Source of the DNA: Azospirillaceae bacterium
GTDB lineage: Bacteria; Pseudomonadota; Alphaproteobacteria; Azospirillales; Azospirillaceae
DNA length: 32,292 bases
Reading direction: 5' to 3'
Assembly (NCBI GenBank): GCA_028281465.1
Contig: JANQJV010000370.1
Coordinates: 1-32,292 of the forward strand
How positions within the stretch are numbered: position 1 is the stretch's first letter; every line of letters starts with the position of its first letter. The position numbers and the translations under genes are program-made. The notes beneath the pieces were generated by a model. That model saw only the letters and a program-made list of their open reading frames with translations. It made no database searches and was not told the origin of the DNA. This document shows, one piece after another, positions 24,129 to 32,277 of the stretch.

Positions 24129-24200
24129 CCGTGTTTCCTCCTCGTGTCGTTGGCATTGTTTCCTCAATGTTTCCTCCTGGAAAACTATGTTGTCAACCTA
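24129..24200 (-). promoter_or_regulatory. Promoter and candidate operator of the mevalonate-catabolism operon
   Basis: Reading leftward, a perfect TTGACA (24196-24191) is followed about 18 bp later by a weak AAACAT (24172-24167). On the plus strand the octamer GTTTCCTC occurs at 24133-24140, 24158-24165 and 24169-24176, with a related GTTTCCAT at 24121-24128 across the start codon. The rightmost copy forms an interrupted palindrome, TTTCC (24170-24174) and GGAAA (24179-24183). Repeats placed from -10 to the start codon are where a repressor would act. One copy doubles as the Shine-Dalgarno sequence of the regulator gene, which weakens the operator reading for that copy. Confidence 0.45.
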
Positions 24201-24684
24201 GAACCGCGCGGCTCCGCATGCGACCAGACCCATAAGGGGCCAGACCGGGTCCCAGTGGCGGCGTGTTCCGGGCTTTGTTGAGGGTGCGACGATCTGGTTC
24301 CACGCGAGCCGGTTGAACCAGCCCGGCGGCATGAGCCCGGACGTGGCCGGCGTGGTCCGGTCGGGATGGCGTGATTTCGGGTCGATGCGAGGTTGGGGCG
24401 AGGTTGGGGCGAGGTTGGGCGCCTGGAGGAGCAGCCAAACCGCCATCCAGGTGTCGAGGCATGCCGCGACAGACCTCGTCCCGCCCGTCACTGCGTCAAG
24501 GTCCACTCAAGGCGATGACACACGAGACCCAGGCGAATGGCGCCGACCGGCCATTGTTTTCCTGGCAATCAGGGTGATGGCGGGCAAAGGGAAGCGGCCG
24601 TGGCACCGGGCGGCGTCGACGATGGTTTCAACCCGACTGCAGATCGTGCCGCGCAATCACGAGGCGCAATCATCGGCCTCTGGA
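24201..24684. other. Noncoding stretch between the operon promoter and the tRNA gene
   Basis: About 480 bp without a convincing gene. Open frames exist on both strands, but none has a ribosome-binding site, a family signature or a sensible composition. The only structure I see is an 11-bp tandem repeat at 24388-24419. Confidence 0.6.
24388..24419 (+). repeat. 11-bp tandem repeat, about 2.9 copies
   Basis: Unit CGAGGTTGGGG at 24388-24398 and 24399-24409, with a partial third copy at 24410-24419. Noncoding. Confidence 0.85.
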
Positions 24685-24760
24685 TGGTGCCGGATACAGG
24701 ATTCGAACCCGTGACCTTCTGATTACAAATCAGCTGCTCTACCAGCTGAGCTAATCCGGC
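24685..24760 (-). tRNA. tRNA-Thr(UGU), CCA encoded
   Basis: The reverse strand folds as a full cloverleaf. The acceptor arm is GCCGGAT (5' end at 24760) paired with ATCCGGC, followed by discriminator A and a genomically encoded CCA (24687-24685). The D arm is GCTC...GAGC, the anticodon loop TTTGTAA gives anticodon TGT (Thr, ACA codons), and the T arm is ACGGG/CCTGT with loop TTCGAAT. The anticodon stem has four pairs plus a G27-A43 mismatch, which is compatible with function. It decodes the rare ACA codon of this GC-rich genome. No integrase is adjacent. Confidence 0.97.
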
Positions 24761-24933
24761 CTTTCATCAAGCCGTAAACTTTAGCCACAGGCGGGCGATT
24801 TGGCAATCGACATCACCTGCCACGAATCGGACAGCGGCCACGCCTGGTGCCGTTGCGTCACAGGCGATCTGCACATCGATCATCAAGTTCGGATAGTCTG
24901 ACCGCTGCTCGACGGTCGGACGGGGAGGGGCGC

Positions 24934-26898
24934 ATGGTCACGGGAACCAGGGGTGCGAGTGGAAGCCGGGTGCGGCGTGTGTTGCTGGCGACGGCCTGCG
25001 TGTTCGGTGTGGCAACGCCCCTGCACGCGGACCCGGCTACCGACGTGGACCCGCAGCGAGTCCTTGCCGGAATCGAGGCGGCGCTGAACTATCTGGCGAC
25101 GTCCTCTGACAACCATCTCAAGCTACAGATCGGGCCCAACGCCACGGCCAAGTCCTATGCCGGTGGGGTGCGTGTGACCTTTCCCGACGTCAAAATGCTG
25201 GCCCTGGATGACGGGGTGACCGTCGCCACACTGGCTCTGGGCACGATCACGGTTGACCAGCAGACGGTCGAGGGTGGCCGATGGCGGCTGTCTGGTACCC
25301 TGCCGAAACGCGTCGCCGTTGAGCTGACGGGTGAGCCGATTCCTGTCGCCTCCATTGGCAGTTCGACCTATTCCATGGTCGTTGATCCGATGGACGCGTT
25401 CTTCTTCGCGATGGACCTGACGGTGAACGACATCCGTGTCGGCGTCGACGACACGGTCCGGATCGGCCAAGCGCACATGGTCACCGATGTGCAAATCACG
25501 GACACTGGCGAGTGGATGGCGCCGGGACGGATGACGTTCTCTCATATCAACATGGTCACCGATGACGGCTCCACCGTCGCCATCGGCGAATGGCAAATGG
25601 CCGGGACGGCCGAAGGGGCGGATTTTCCCCGCCTGCGCCGTGTATCCAAACTGCTGCAAGCCATGTCGCCGGGTGACGTCATCTCGGTCATGAGCTACGG
25701 CTTCCAAGCCCTGACGGCGTTCTTTCGACCCTCGATGCTGATGATTGGATTGGAGGGCAGCACGACGATGTCCGGCGTCAGAATGACGGCACCGGATGGC
25801 GGTCGCGTGTTGGCCCTCGGGTCGGCTCTTGTCGAGGTATCGGTGAAGGGGCTGGATGGCGACACAGGGCGCCTCGGTGCCACCTACCGTCACGATGACC
25901 TCACGGTGGCGGAGACGCTGGCCGCCGACCGGCCGATGCCCGAGGCCGTTGACATCGGCATTTATCTCGAGAACCTACCCGTTGCCGGCCTCACCAACGT
26001 GATGCTCCGGTTGGTGGGACTCGGGTCCGGAGGATCGATCGATGACAGCGACCTGGAGGATCGTATCCTGGCCCTCATGACACAGGCCGGGGTCGCCCTC
26101 CATCTGGAATCGGTGCGCATCGAAGGTCCGACCGCCGGTGTCGCGGCAACCGGACGGGTCGCCGCCTCCGCTCAGTCACCGCTTGACCTGGTGGGCGAGC
26201 TGGCGTTGGACGTCCGCAATTTCGAAGCGCTGATGGTCTCATTCGAGGATGCACTGGACGAAGACGACCGGATGGCGCTGACGGCGATTGCTCTGCTTGG
26301 CCAGCAGGAAACGCTGCCAGACGGCACGTTGATGCGTCGCTATAGGGCCGAGGTTCAGGATGACGGCCGCATCTGGTTGAACGGCACTGATGTCACGGCA
26401 CTGATCGACTATTTGGAACTGAGGGGGGACGACGACGATGACTGGGGGGGCCGCGACCTTGCCAGCGACCATGAGACCATCGCGGCCGGATTGTCCGCGG
26501 CCGGCATCGCCGAAATTCTACGGAGCCAAGGGCTCTTGGTGTCGGTGACCGACGACGGACGCGGTAGCGACAAGGTGTTGATCAGCAATGATCCGACCCT
26601 GCCGGCGGCCGCGTTGCATGTGAATTTGTTCGGTTGTGGTGACAACGGCGCTTGCCGCGACGCTCTGGTGTGGAGTTGGTTCACGCCGACCGGGAAACCC
26701 GGGTTGCTGCCGGTCAACGCCTGGAACGCCGAGAGCCGTTGGACGCGAACCTATATCGATTCCGACGGGGACGTCCGGCTCGAGATGGACATCCGTGATC
26801 TGGGTGGCGTGTCCAAGCCCGAACTGGCGTGGTTGATGGAAACCTATTTGGGCCAGTTGGACGACATCACCGCTTACTTCGGCACGGCGCAGAAGTAA
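24934..26898 (+). CDS. Large exported protein with C-terminal YbjN-like domain
   Basis: 654-aa protein starting at an ATG preceded by GGAGGGG. It has a signal peptide (RRVLLATACVFGVATPLHA, cleavage before DPATDVD). Residues ~30-490 form a beta-rich region with repeated strand patterns (VRVTFPDVKMLAL, VATLALGTITVDQQ, IRVGVDDTVRIGQAHMVTDVQI) that recalls DUF945/DUF2125 or AsmA-like periplasmic proteins; I cannot fix the family. An acidic linker RGDDDDDWGG follows near residue 497. The end (~510-645) resembles YbjN: LRSQGLLVSVTDDGRGSDKVLIS, a Cys pair (Cys568, Cys574) in FGCGDNGACRD, NAWNAESRWTRTYIDSDGDVRLEMDI and GGVSKPELAWLMETYL. It converges on the aminotransferase gene. The function is unknown; a periplasmic folding or envelope role is only a guess. 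Confidence 0.75.
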   Translation: MVTGTRGASGSRVRRVLLATACVFGVATPLHADPATDVDPQRVLAGIEAALNYLATSSDNHLKLQIGPNATAKSYAGGVRVTFPDVKMLALDDGVTVATLALGTITVDQQTVEGGRWRLSGTLPKRVAVELTGEPIPVASIGSSTYSMVVDPMDAFFFAMDLTVNDIRVGVDDTVRIGQAHMVTDVQITDTGEWMAPGRMTFSHINMVTDDGSTVAIGEWQMAGTAEGADFPRLRRVSKLLQAMSPGDVISVMSYGFQALTAFFRPSMLMIGLEGSTTMSGVRMTAPDGGRVLALGSALVEVSVKGLDGDTGRLGATYRHDDLTVAETLAADRPMPEAVDIGIYLENLPVAGLTNVMLRLVGLGSGGSIDDSDLEDRILALMTQAGVALHLESVRIEGPTAGVAATGRVAASAQSPLDLVGELALDVRNFEALMVSFEDALDEDDRMALTAIALLGQQETLPDGTLMRRYRAEVQDDGRIWLNGTDVTALIDYLELRGDDDDDWGGRDLASDHETIAAGLSAAGIAEILRSQGLLVSVTDDGRGSDKVLISNDPTLPAAALHVNLFGCGDNGACRDALVWSWFTPTGKPGLLPVNAWNAESRWTRTYIDSDGDVRLEMDIRDLGGVSKPELAWLMETYLGQLDDITAYFGTAQK

Positions 26899-26911
26899 GG
26901 CCGACGGCATG

Positions 26912-26936
26912 GTGGGATGCGCGCGGCCCATCCCAC
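26912..26936. terminator. Hairpin between convergent genes
   Basis: Perfect 8-bp arms GTGGGATG (26912-26919) and CATCCCAC (26929-26936) around a 9-nt loop, placed in the 49-bp gap between the stops of two convergent genes. The position suits a bidirectional terminator, although no T-tract is present on either side. Confidence 0.5.
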
Positions 26937-26947
26937 GATGCCGCAGA

Positions 26948-28132
26948 TTAAGCCCGAGCCAGATAGGCGTGGAGTCGGTCTGCCGCGGCGTCCAGCACGT
27001 CATCGCGCTTGGCGAAACAAAAACGGATCAGCGACCGCGGGGCGGCGTCCGAGGCATAGAAAGCGCTGACCGGGATGGCTGCGACCCTGGCGTCGTCGAT
27101 CAAACGGTGGCAGAACGCCGCATCGTCTTCACCCTCCCGCAAATGGGCCGCAACGTCGGCGACGACAAAATAGGTCCCCTGCACGGGCAAAGGCTGCAGC
27201 TTGGCCGCCGCCAGCCCGGCACAGAACCGGTCGCGTTTCGCTTGGAGATGTTGTGCCAGTCCGGCGAAGTAATCGTCGTCCTTGGCCAAGCCATGGGCGA
27301 CGGCGGCCTGTAGGTTGGGCGCTGTGGTGAAGGTGAGGAACTGGTGTGCCTTGACCACCGGGGCGAGTACATCCGCCGCGGCGGTGACATAACCGACCTT
27401 CCAGCCGGTCAGTGAAAACGTCTTACCAGCGGAACCCAGACGGAGACACCGCGTCCGCATTCCCGGCAGTGTCATAAGCGGCCTGTGGCGCCGTCCATCG
27501 AAGACAATATGCTCGTAAACCTCGTCACACACCACCAAGCAGTTTCGCGCCGAAATAGCGTCGGCGATGAGATGCAGCTCATCGTCATCAAACAGTTTAG
27601 CAACGGGATTCAACGGTGAGTTGAGAACGATGAGCTTGGTATGCGGCGATAGCACGGCCGCCAAAGCGTCCGCGGTCACACGCCAATCCGGTGGTGTCAG
27701 CGTGACGCACCGGGACGTCGCGCCCGCCAGACGGATCATGGGCCGGTAGCTGTCATACATCGGCTCGAACAAGACCACCTCGTCGCCCGGATTGAGCAGC
27801 CCCAAGAAGCAGGCCGCCAATCCTTCGGTGGCGCCGCAGGTCACCATCACCTCGCTTTGCCAATCGACGGTCAGGCCATAGAATCGGGCGGCATGGTCGG
27901 CCACGGCGCGGCGCAGCGCCGGCAGTCCCATCATCGGTGGGTACTGGTTGGATGCCTTTTGCAACGCTTGCGCAGCCGCATCCACCACGTCGGGTGGCCC
28001 ACCGTCGTCCGGAAACCCCTGGCCCAAATTCAACGCGTGACGTTCGACCGCGCGTCGCGAGATCGCCTCGAACACGGTGGTGCCGAAACCGGTCAAGACG
28101 GCGTTCGACGGCGTCGGTTCGGACTCCGTCAT
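26948..28132 (-). CDS. Class I/II PLP-dependent aminotransferase
   Basis: Cytoplasmic fold-type I aminotransferase (394 aa). The pyridoxal-phosphate lysine lies in SAGKTFSLTGWKVGY. Upstream are the cofactor-binding CGATEGLAACFLGLLNPGDEVVLFEPMYDSY, the Asn of LIVLNSPLNPVAKLF and the Asp-Tyr pair in VCDEVYEHIVF; the carboxylate Arg lies in SLIRFCFAKRDD. The SAGKTFSLTGWKVGY and NQYPPMMGLPALR segments are closest to the kynurenine/glutamine/methionine aminotransferase group (KAT/YbdL-like). NSPLNP replaces the more usual NxPxNP with no effect expected. The ATG at 28132 is preferred over a TTG at 28141. It starts 22 bp after the small membrane-protein gene (28155-28418) in the same direction and may share its transcript. 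Confidence 0.92.
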   Translation of the reverse strand: MTESEPTPSNAVLTGFGTTVFEAISRRAVERHALNLGQGFPDDGGPPDVVDAAAQALQKASNQYPPMMGLPALRRAVADHAARFYGLTVDWQSEVMVTCGATEGLAACFLGLLNPGDEVVLFEPMYDSYRPMIRLAGATSRCVTLTPPDWRVTADALAAVLSPHTKLIVLNSPLNPVAKLFDDDELHLIADAISARNCLVVCDEVYEHIVFDGRRHRPLMTLPGMRTRCLRLGSAGKTFSLTGWKVGYVTAAADVLAPVVKAHQFLTFTTAPNLQAAVAHGLAKDDDYFAGLAQHLQAKRDRFCAGLAAAKLQPLPVQGTYFVVADVAAHLREGEDDAAFCHRLIDDARVAAIPVSAFYASDAAPRSLIRFCFAKRDDVLDAAADRLHAYLARA

Positions 28133-28154
28133 CCCAGCCAAGGCGTGCGCAAGC

Positions 28155-28418
28155 CTATTTGCGGCGCCGGCGGCGCAAGCGCCGCAACGGTGCGAACACC
28201 GCTGGATGACGCCGCATCAAGCGCACAAACAAGCGACGTGCGATGGACGACGTGCGCAACAGAATGTATAGGCCGACCAAATTCAGCAGCGTGCCGAACA
28301 GGAGTGGCAGAAGCATGTACCACAGGCCATAAATCATCAGTGCGCAACCGATGCTGATGAACACGAGTTGCCACGTGCGCGCCGGGGACATGCGGAAAAG
28401 GTTGGAAAGCCAGTCCAT
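28155..28418 (-). CDS. Small membrane protein of unknown function
   Basis: 87-aa protein from the ATG at 28418; an open frame continues upstream, but MDWLSNLFRMSPARTW looks like a natural N-terminus. Two hydrophobic segments are visible (QLVFISIGCALMIYGLWYML and LLFGTLLNLVGLYILL), then a strongly basic C-terminus ending RRLRRRRRK, so the tail should face the cytoplasm. The ribosome-binding site is weak. It precedes the aminotransferase gene by 22 bp and diverges from the DivL-like gene with 127 bp between starts. I recognise no family. Confidence 0.65.
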   Translation of the reverse strand: MDWLSNLFRMSPARTWQLVFISIGCALMIYGLWYMLLPLLFGTLLNLVGLYILLRTSSIARRLFVRLMRRHPAVFAPLRRLRRRRRK

Positions 28419-28545
28419 TGTCGCCAAATTTCTTAGGGTTTTCGCGAATCGGCGCCATCTTCCTCCGTCGACCGGTGTGTCGTCAAGCTGTCCCGGTGAT
28501 GGACCGGCAGCGGACGGCCGATGTCTTGAATAGAGTTTTGCGACC

Positions 28546-30990
28546 ATGCGCATGTCAGATGCGGGTGAACCATCACCATTTTCCGATGCAGCACCCGACC
28601 GGACGGGCTGGGCCTGGTTGCTGCTCGGCTTCGGTGCTCTGGGGGCACTGGTGCCGGGCGCATGGCACGGCTACCAAGACTCGGCATGGATCGCGGCACT
28701 TGGCGGTGCGGCCGGGTTGATGGCGGCTGGGGTGTGGGGGGTGGCATGGCAACAGCATCGGCTGCGTGACGCGCTGGACACGGCACGGCGCCACGCTCGC
28801 GTTTTGCAGCTTATGCTTGATCACATGCCGGGAGGGATGGCGGCGTGGCCGGCTGAGCCGAACGACTCCGTGGGACCGGTAACGTCGAACGGCTACCGCA
28901 TGGTGATGGCGGATGAAACGCTGCCGGAGCGATTCACGGTGGCGGCGTCGGCCTGGATGGCGTTGCGGTGGCACGGCACGGCCTTCGATCTGGAAATCGC
29001 AGAAGCCTCGGACCGTGTCTTCGGCATCGTCGGCCGACGGGTGCCACGGCCAGGAGATGGGTCCGACATGATCCCGGTCATCGATGTGGTGCATGTCGAA
29101 GATCGTACCGGCCGGGCCCGGCTGCGTCGCCGGCTCGCCGAGGAACGGCAAGTTCGCGGATCCGTCGTCTCTGCATTGCCGCTTCCGATCTGGTTGCGCG
29201 GTGCGGATGGGTGCATCAACGCCTGCAATCCCGCCTGCGCCGATGCCTTGGAGACGGAGGTGGGAGCCGTGGTGCGCGACCGCATGGATTTCGCGTCCGG
29301 ACCTTCCGGGTGGCCGGCGGCGCGTCAGTTCGCCCTGCGCGCCGCCCAGACCGGCATGGCGCTTACGGAGAACCGTCGGCTCATGGTCGATAATCGGCGC
29401 CGCATCTACCGGGTCACCGAGGTGCCACTCGACTCCACACCGATGTCCCTGTTCGGTTGTGCGGTCGACATCACCAATGAAGAAGCGTTGCGCGGCGAGC
29501 TGGACCGACTGCGGTCGGCCCAGTCGCTGATTCTGGAGCAGCTTGGCTCCGCCATTGCCATCTTTGGCGCCGACAAACGGCTCCTGTTCTACAACCAGGC
29601 CTACGTCCGCCTGTTTCGACTGTCCGAAGCGGCGCTTGCCGGGCGCCCGACCTACAGCGCCGTGCTGGAGGAGATGCGCATGCGCAGCCGGTTGCCCGAA
29701 CACGCCGATTTTCCACTCTTCAAACGCGAACAGCTAGCGTTGTTCCAAAAACTAATCGATCCGCAAGAGGACCTGTTGCACCTGCCGGATGGCACCACGC
29801 TGCGCCAGCTCATCCTGCCCTATCCCTTGGGTGGTCTCATGTTCGTGCTCGAGGACGTGAGCAGCGCCCTCGCTTTGGAATCCTCCTACAACACTCTGAT
29901 CGCCGTCCAACGCGAGACGCTAGACCACCTGGCGGAAGGCATCTCGGTGTTTGGTAGCGACGGGCGGCTGAAGCTATCCAACCCGGCCTATGCCGCCATC
30001 TGGAACCTGGAACCGGGGGATCTGGACGGTGAGCCGCACATCACCCGACTTCTCGACCGCGTCAAGGACTTCTTTGACTATGGCCACGACTGGCGCGGTT
30101 TTCGCCGCGACATGGTGACGGGAACCCTGGAGCGCGCCAGTCGCAGCGGGCGCATTCAGCGCGTTGACGGCTCGGTGATCGCTTTCACCAATGTGCCGCT
30201 TCCGGACGGTGCCGTGTTGTCCACCTTTCTCGATGTCTCCGATAGCGTGCGCGTGGAGAAGGCGTTGGAGGCGGCCAACGCTGCGCTCGAGGCAGCGGAT
30301 GCGATCAAGATCGGCATTCTGGCCAATGTGTCGTACCGGCTACGGACGCCGCTGACGACGCTCCTGGGTTACGGCGAGATGCTGGCGCAAGGGCAGTTCG
30401 GGGTCCTGGCCCAGGCCCAGGCCGGGGCGGTCGGCACGATGTTGGCGGCAGGCGCGGAAATGCTGCAGTTGATCAATGATATTGTCACTTTGGCCATGCT
30501 CGAGGCCGGTTCGCTGAGTCTCGACCGCCGGCTGATCCGGGTCGATTCGCTTTTGACCGGCGCGCTCACGGAAATGCACGACTGGTCACAACGCGTGGGC
30601 GTGCCCATGGGGCTGGTGGCCGAGGGTGATCTGGGTGCCGTTTGCGGCGATGAGGTGCGCCTACGCCAGGTGGTGTCCCACCTGGTTGGCGTCGGTCTGC
30701 GCTATCCACCGCCTGCCCGGCTTCTGGTCTTGCGCGGTCGGCGCGTGGATGACCGGGTTCTGATTTCCACCACGGCCGGCGCCGGCTGCCGGGTCGAAGC
30801 CGGTGCGGCCATGGATACGGTCACCGCCCAGCCGCTGCCAGGGGTCGGTCTGGGCATGTTGCGAAGCCTTGTCGACCGGCAGGGCGGTCACTTCGAGCTC
30901 GGCACGCCGTGCGACGGTGCGGTCACGCTCGGGTTCCGGCTTCCATGTGTCGACTCTGCCGATCCACCGCCGCCGCCTGACGCGGCGTGA
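28546..30990 (+). CDS. divL: DivL-like PAS-domain histidine-kinase homologue with Tyr at the phospho-site
   Basis: 814-aa membrane-anchored signalling protein. Two N-terminal hydrophobic segments (WAWLLLGFGALGALVPGAW and AALGGAAGLMAAGVWGVAW) are followed by PAS-like modules: ~205-310 (SALPLPIWLRGADGCINACNPAC), ~325-435 (ILEQLGSAIAIFGADKRLLFYNQAYVRLF) and ~455-570 (TLDHLAEGISVFGSDGRLKLSNPAY). The DHp domain reads ANVSYRLRTPLTTLLGYGEML, with Tyr597 in place of the usual His. The ATPase domain is degenerate: the N-box EVRLRQVVSHLVGVGLRY lacks the Asn, and the G1 Asp motif is replaced by TTAGAG, though GVGLGMLRSLV remains. Tyr at this site is the hallmark of Caulobacter DivL, which modulates CckA-CtrA signalling. 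The role here is inferred by homology. Its 3' end overlaps xerC. Confidence 0.85.
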   Translation: MRMSDAGEPSPFSDAAPDRTGWAWLLLGFGALGALVPGAWHGYQDSAWIAALGGAAGLMAAGVWGVAWQQHRLRDALDTARRHARVLQLMLDHMPGGMAAWPAEPNDSVGPVTSNGYRMVMADETLPERFTVAASAWMALRWHGTAFDLEIAEASDRVFGIVGRRVPRPGDGSDMIPVIDVVHVEDRTGRARLRRRLAEERQVRGSVVSALPLPIWLRGADGCINACNPACADALETEVGAVVRDRMDFASGPSGWPAARQFALRAAQTGMALTENRRLMVDNRRRIYRVTEVPLDSTPMSLFGCAVDITNEEALRGELDRLRSAQSLILEQLGSAIAIFGADKRLLFYNQAYVRLFRLSEAALAGRPTYSAVLEEMRMRSRLPEHADFPLFKREQLALFQKLIDPQEDLLHLPDGTTLRQLILPYPLGGLMFVLEDVSSALALESSYNTLIAVQRETLDHLAEGISVFGSDGRLKLSNPAYAAIWNLEPGDLDGEPHITRLLDRVKDFFDYGHDWRGFRRDMVTGTLERASRSGRIQRVDGSVIAFTNVPLPDGAVLSTFLDVSDSVRVEKALEAANAALEAADAIKIGILANVSYRLRTPLTTLLGYGEMLAQGQFGVLAQAQAGAVGTMLAAGAEMLQLINDIVTLAMLEAGSLSLDRRLIRVDSLLTGALTEMHDWSQRVGVPMGLVAEGDLGAVCGDEVRLRQVVSHLVGVGLRYPPPARLLVLRGRRVDDRVLISTTAGAGCRVEAGAAMDTVTAQPLPGVGLGMLRSLVDRQGGHFELGTPCDGAVTLGFRLPCVDSADPPPPPDAA

Positions 30991-32009
30991 TCGTCGTTCG
31001 GGCGTTCCGTGCCGGCATCGGTGCTGTCCGGCGGCGTCGGTATGGCGGCCATCCGGGCCCGCGGATGTGCCGTGGCATAAGTCCGGAACAGGGTCGCCGT
31101 GTCGACGTCGGTATAGCGCTGTGTCGTCGACAGGCTGGCGTGCCCGAGCAGTTCCTGGATAGCGCGCAGATCGGCACCGTCGGTAAGCAAATGCGTGGCG
31201 AAGCTGTGCCGAAGGGCGTGCGGTGTTGCCGTGTCCGGCAGGCCCAATGCCGCCCGCAGCCGGCGCATCTGGCGTTGCGCAACGGCAGCGTTGAGCCGAC
31301 CGCCGCGGGCGCCGCGGAACAAGGGCGCGGCGCCGTCACCGCTGAAGGGACAGGCTGCGAGATAGATTCGCATGGCCTGACGCACGGCCGGCAGAACGGG
31401 TACCTGCCGTTGTTTGCCGCCTTTGCCATTGATGCGCAGTGTATCGCCCAAAGGAGCATCGGAACGGTTGAGACAGAGCGCCTCGTCGATGCGGAGGCCG
31501 CAGCCGTATAGAAGCGTGAACAGGGCACGGTCGCGCCGGGCCAGCCATGGCGTCGGTTCCAATACCGCGGCATCATCCAAAACAGCCAGCGCATCGTCCA
31601 CGGCCAGGGGTCGTGGCACCGGACGGTTCTGCCGTGGTGTGCGCAGGAGGCCGATGGCCGGATTGTGCAGTCGGCCGGATCGGTCAAGCCATCGATACAG
31701 AGCGCGCACGGCCGCCAAGCTGCGCGCACGGCTCCCGTCCGCCAATCCGTTGCGGGCCCGGTCTGATAGCCAGGCGCGAAAATCGGCCAGCGTCGCCGAT
31801 GCCAGGTCCACCAAGGCGACGCGCCGGCCCGTATGCACCTTGAGAAAGCGCAGGAAAACGCCGACATCCCGCGTGTAGGCGTCAAGCGTGTGCGCCGCAA
31901 CGCGGCGTTCCGTCGCCAAGTGTTGTAGCCAAGCCGCCACGGCGTCCCTGGCATCTGCCTCGAGATGGACGGCCAGGCTGTCGGGTGTGGCGGCCAGCGG
32001 ATGCGTCAC
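30888..32009 (-). CDS. xerC: Tyrosine recombinase XerC
   Basis: Site-specific recombinase of the XerC type, which with XerD resolves chromosome dimers at dif. From the GTG at 32009 (preceded by GGGGG) the protein is 373 aa. Residues ~10-95 form the SAM-like core-binding domain (AWLQHLATERRVAAHTLDAYTRDVGVFLRFL). The catalytic domain shows Arg173 in GCGLRIDEAL, the GKGGKQR lysine region, His264 and Arg267 in HALRHSFATHLL, His290 in GHASLSTT and the nucleophile Tyr299 in QRYTDV. A 57-residue hydrophilic tail rich in Pro, Ser, Gly and Thr extends past the normal XerC end (RTYATAHPRA) and is encoded by DNA overlapping the divL 3' end. A GTG at 32141 would add 44 low-complexity residues. The start is uncertain. 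Confidence 0.92.
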   Translation of the reverse strand: MTHPLAATPDSLAVHLEADARDAVAAWLQHLATERRVAAHTLDAYTRDVGVFLRFLKVHTGRRVALVDLASATLADFRAWLSDRARNGLADGSRARSLAAVRALYRWLDRSGRLHNPAIGLLRTPRQNRPVPRPLAVDDALAVLDDAAVLEPTPWLARRDRALFTLLYGCGLRIDEALCLNRSDAPLGDTLRINGKGGKQRQVPVLPAVRQAMRIYLAACPFSGDGAAPLFRGARGGRLNAAVAQRQMRRLRAALGLPDTATPHALRHSFATHLLTDGADLRAIQELLGHASLSTTQRYTDVDTATLFRTYATAHPRARMAAIPTPPDSTDAGTERPNDDHAASGGGGGSAESTHGSRNPSVTAPSHGVPSSK

Positions 32010-32260
32010 GGTGTGCAGCCCCCAATCAGTTTCAACGTCCGATGGCAACGCTAAACCAGCCGTGCGGTTGGTTCCAGAATCGGCCGTGGCGTCGAGACCG
32101 CCGGGTCGCCCGTTGTCCGTGCCATGTGGCAGGCGGATCACGCGGGGGCCGTTGATGTTGTGATCAGCCGGCTTTTGGGTGGGCGGAACGCGACGCTAGA
32201 AAGAAACGAACGGTGCCGTTGGGCACAAACGGGTCCATCCGGGGAGGCCTTTGTGGGAGC

Positions 32261-32277
32261 GCCGACGCCTCGTCGGC
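32261..32277. repeat. REP-like palindromic element at the window edge
   Basis: The context TTTGTGGGAGCGCC followed by perfect 7-bp arms GCCGACG (32261-32267) and CGTCGGC (32271-32277) resembles the widespread REP sequences mobilised by TnpA-REP (RAYT) transposases. Only one copy is seen here, and the element may continue beyond the window. No transposase gene is present. Confidence 0.5.

Noticed and set aside
24313..24714. Plus-strand open frames between the mevalonate operon and the tRNA
   Set aside because: They run into the tRNA gene, contain the 11-bp tandem repeat and lack ribosome-binding sites or recognisable domains.
24685..24760. G27-A43 mismatch in the tRNA anticodon stem considered as a sign of a pseudogene
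   Set aside because: All other stems, the conserved loop bases and the encoded CCA are intact. A single closing mismatch is tolerated in many bacterial tRNA-Thr genes.
30888..32009. Tyrosine recombinase considered as a phage or island integrase
   Set aside because: Its domain layout and motifs are those of chromosomal XerC, and no phage, island or attachment-site features are nearby.
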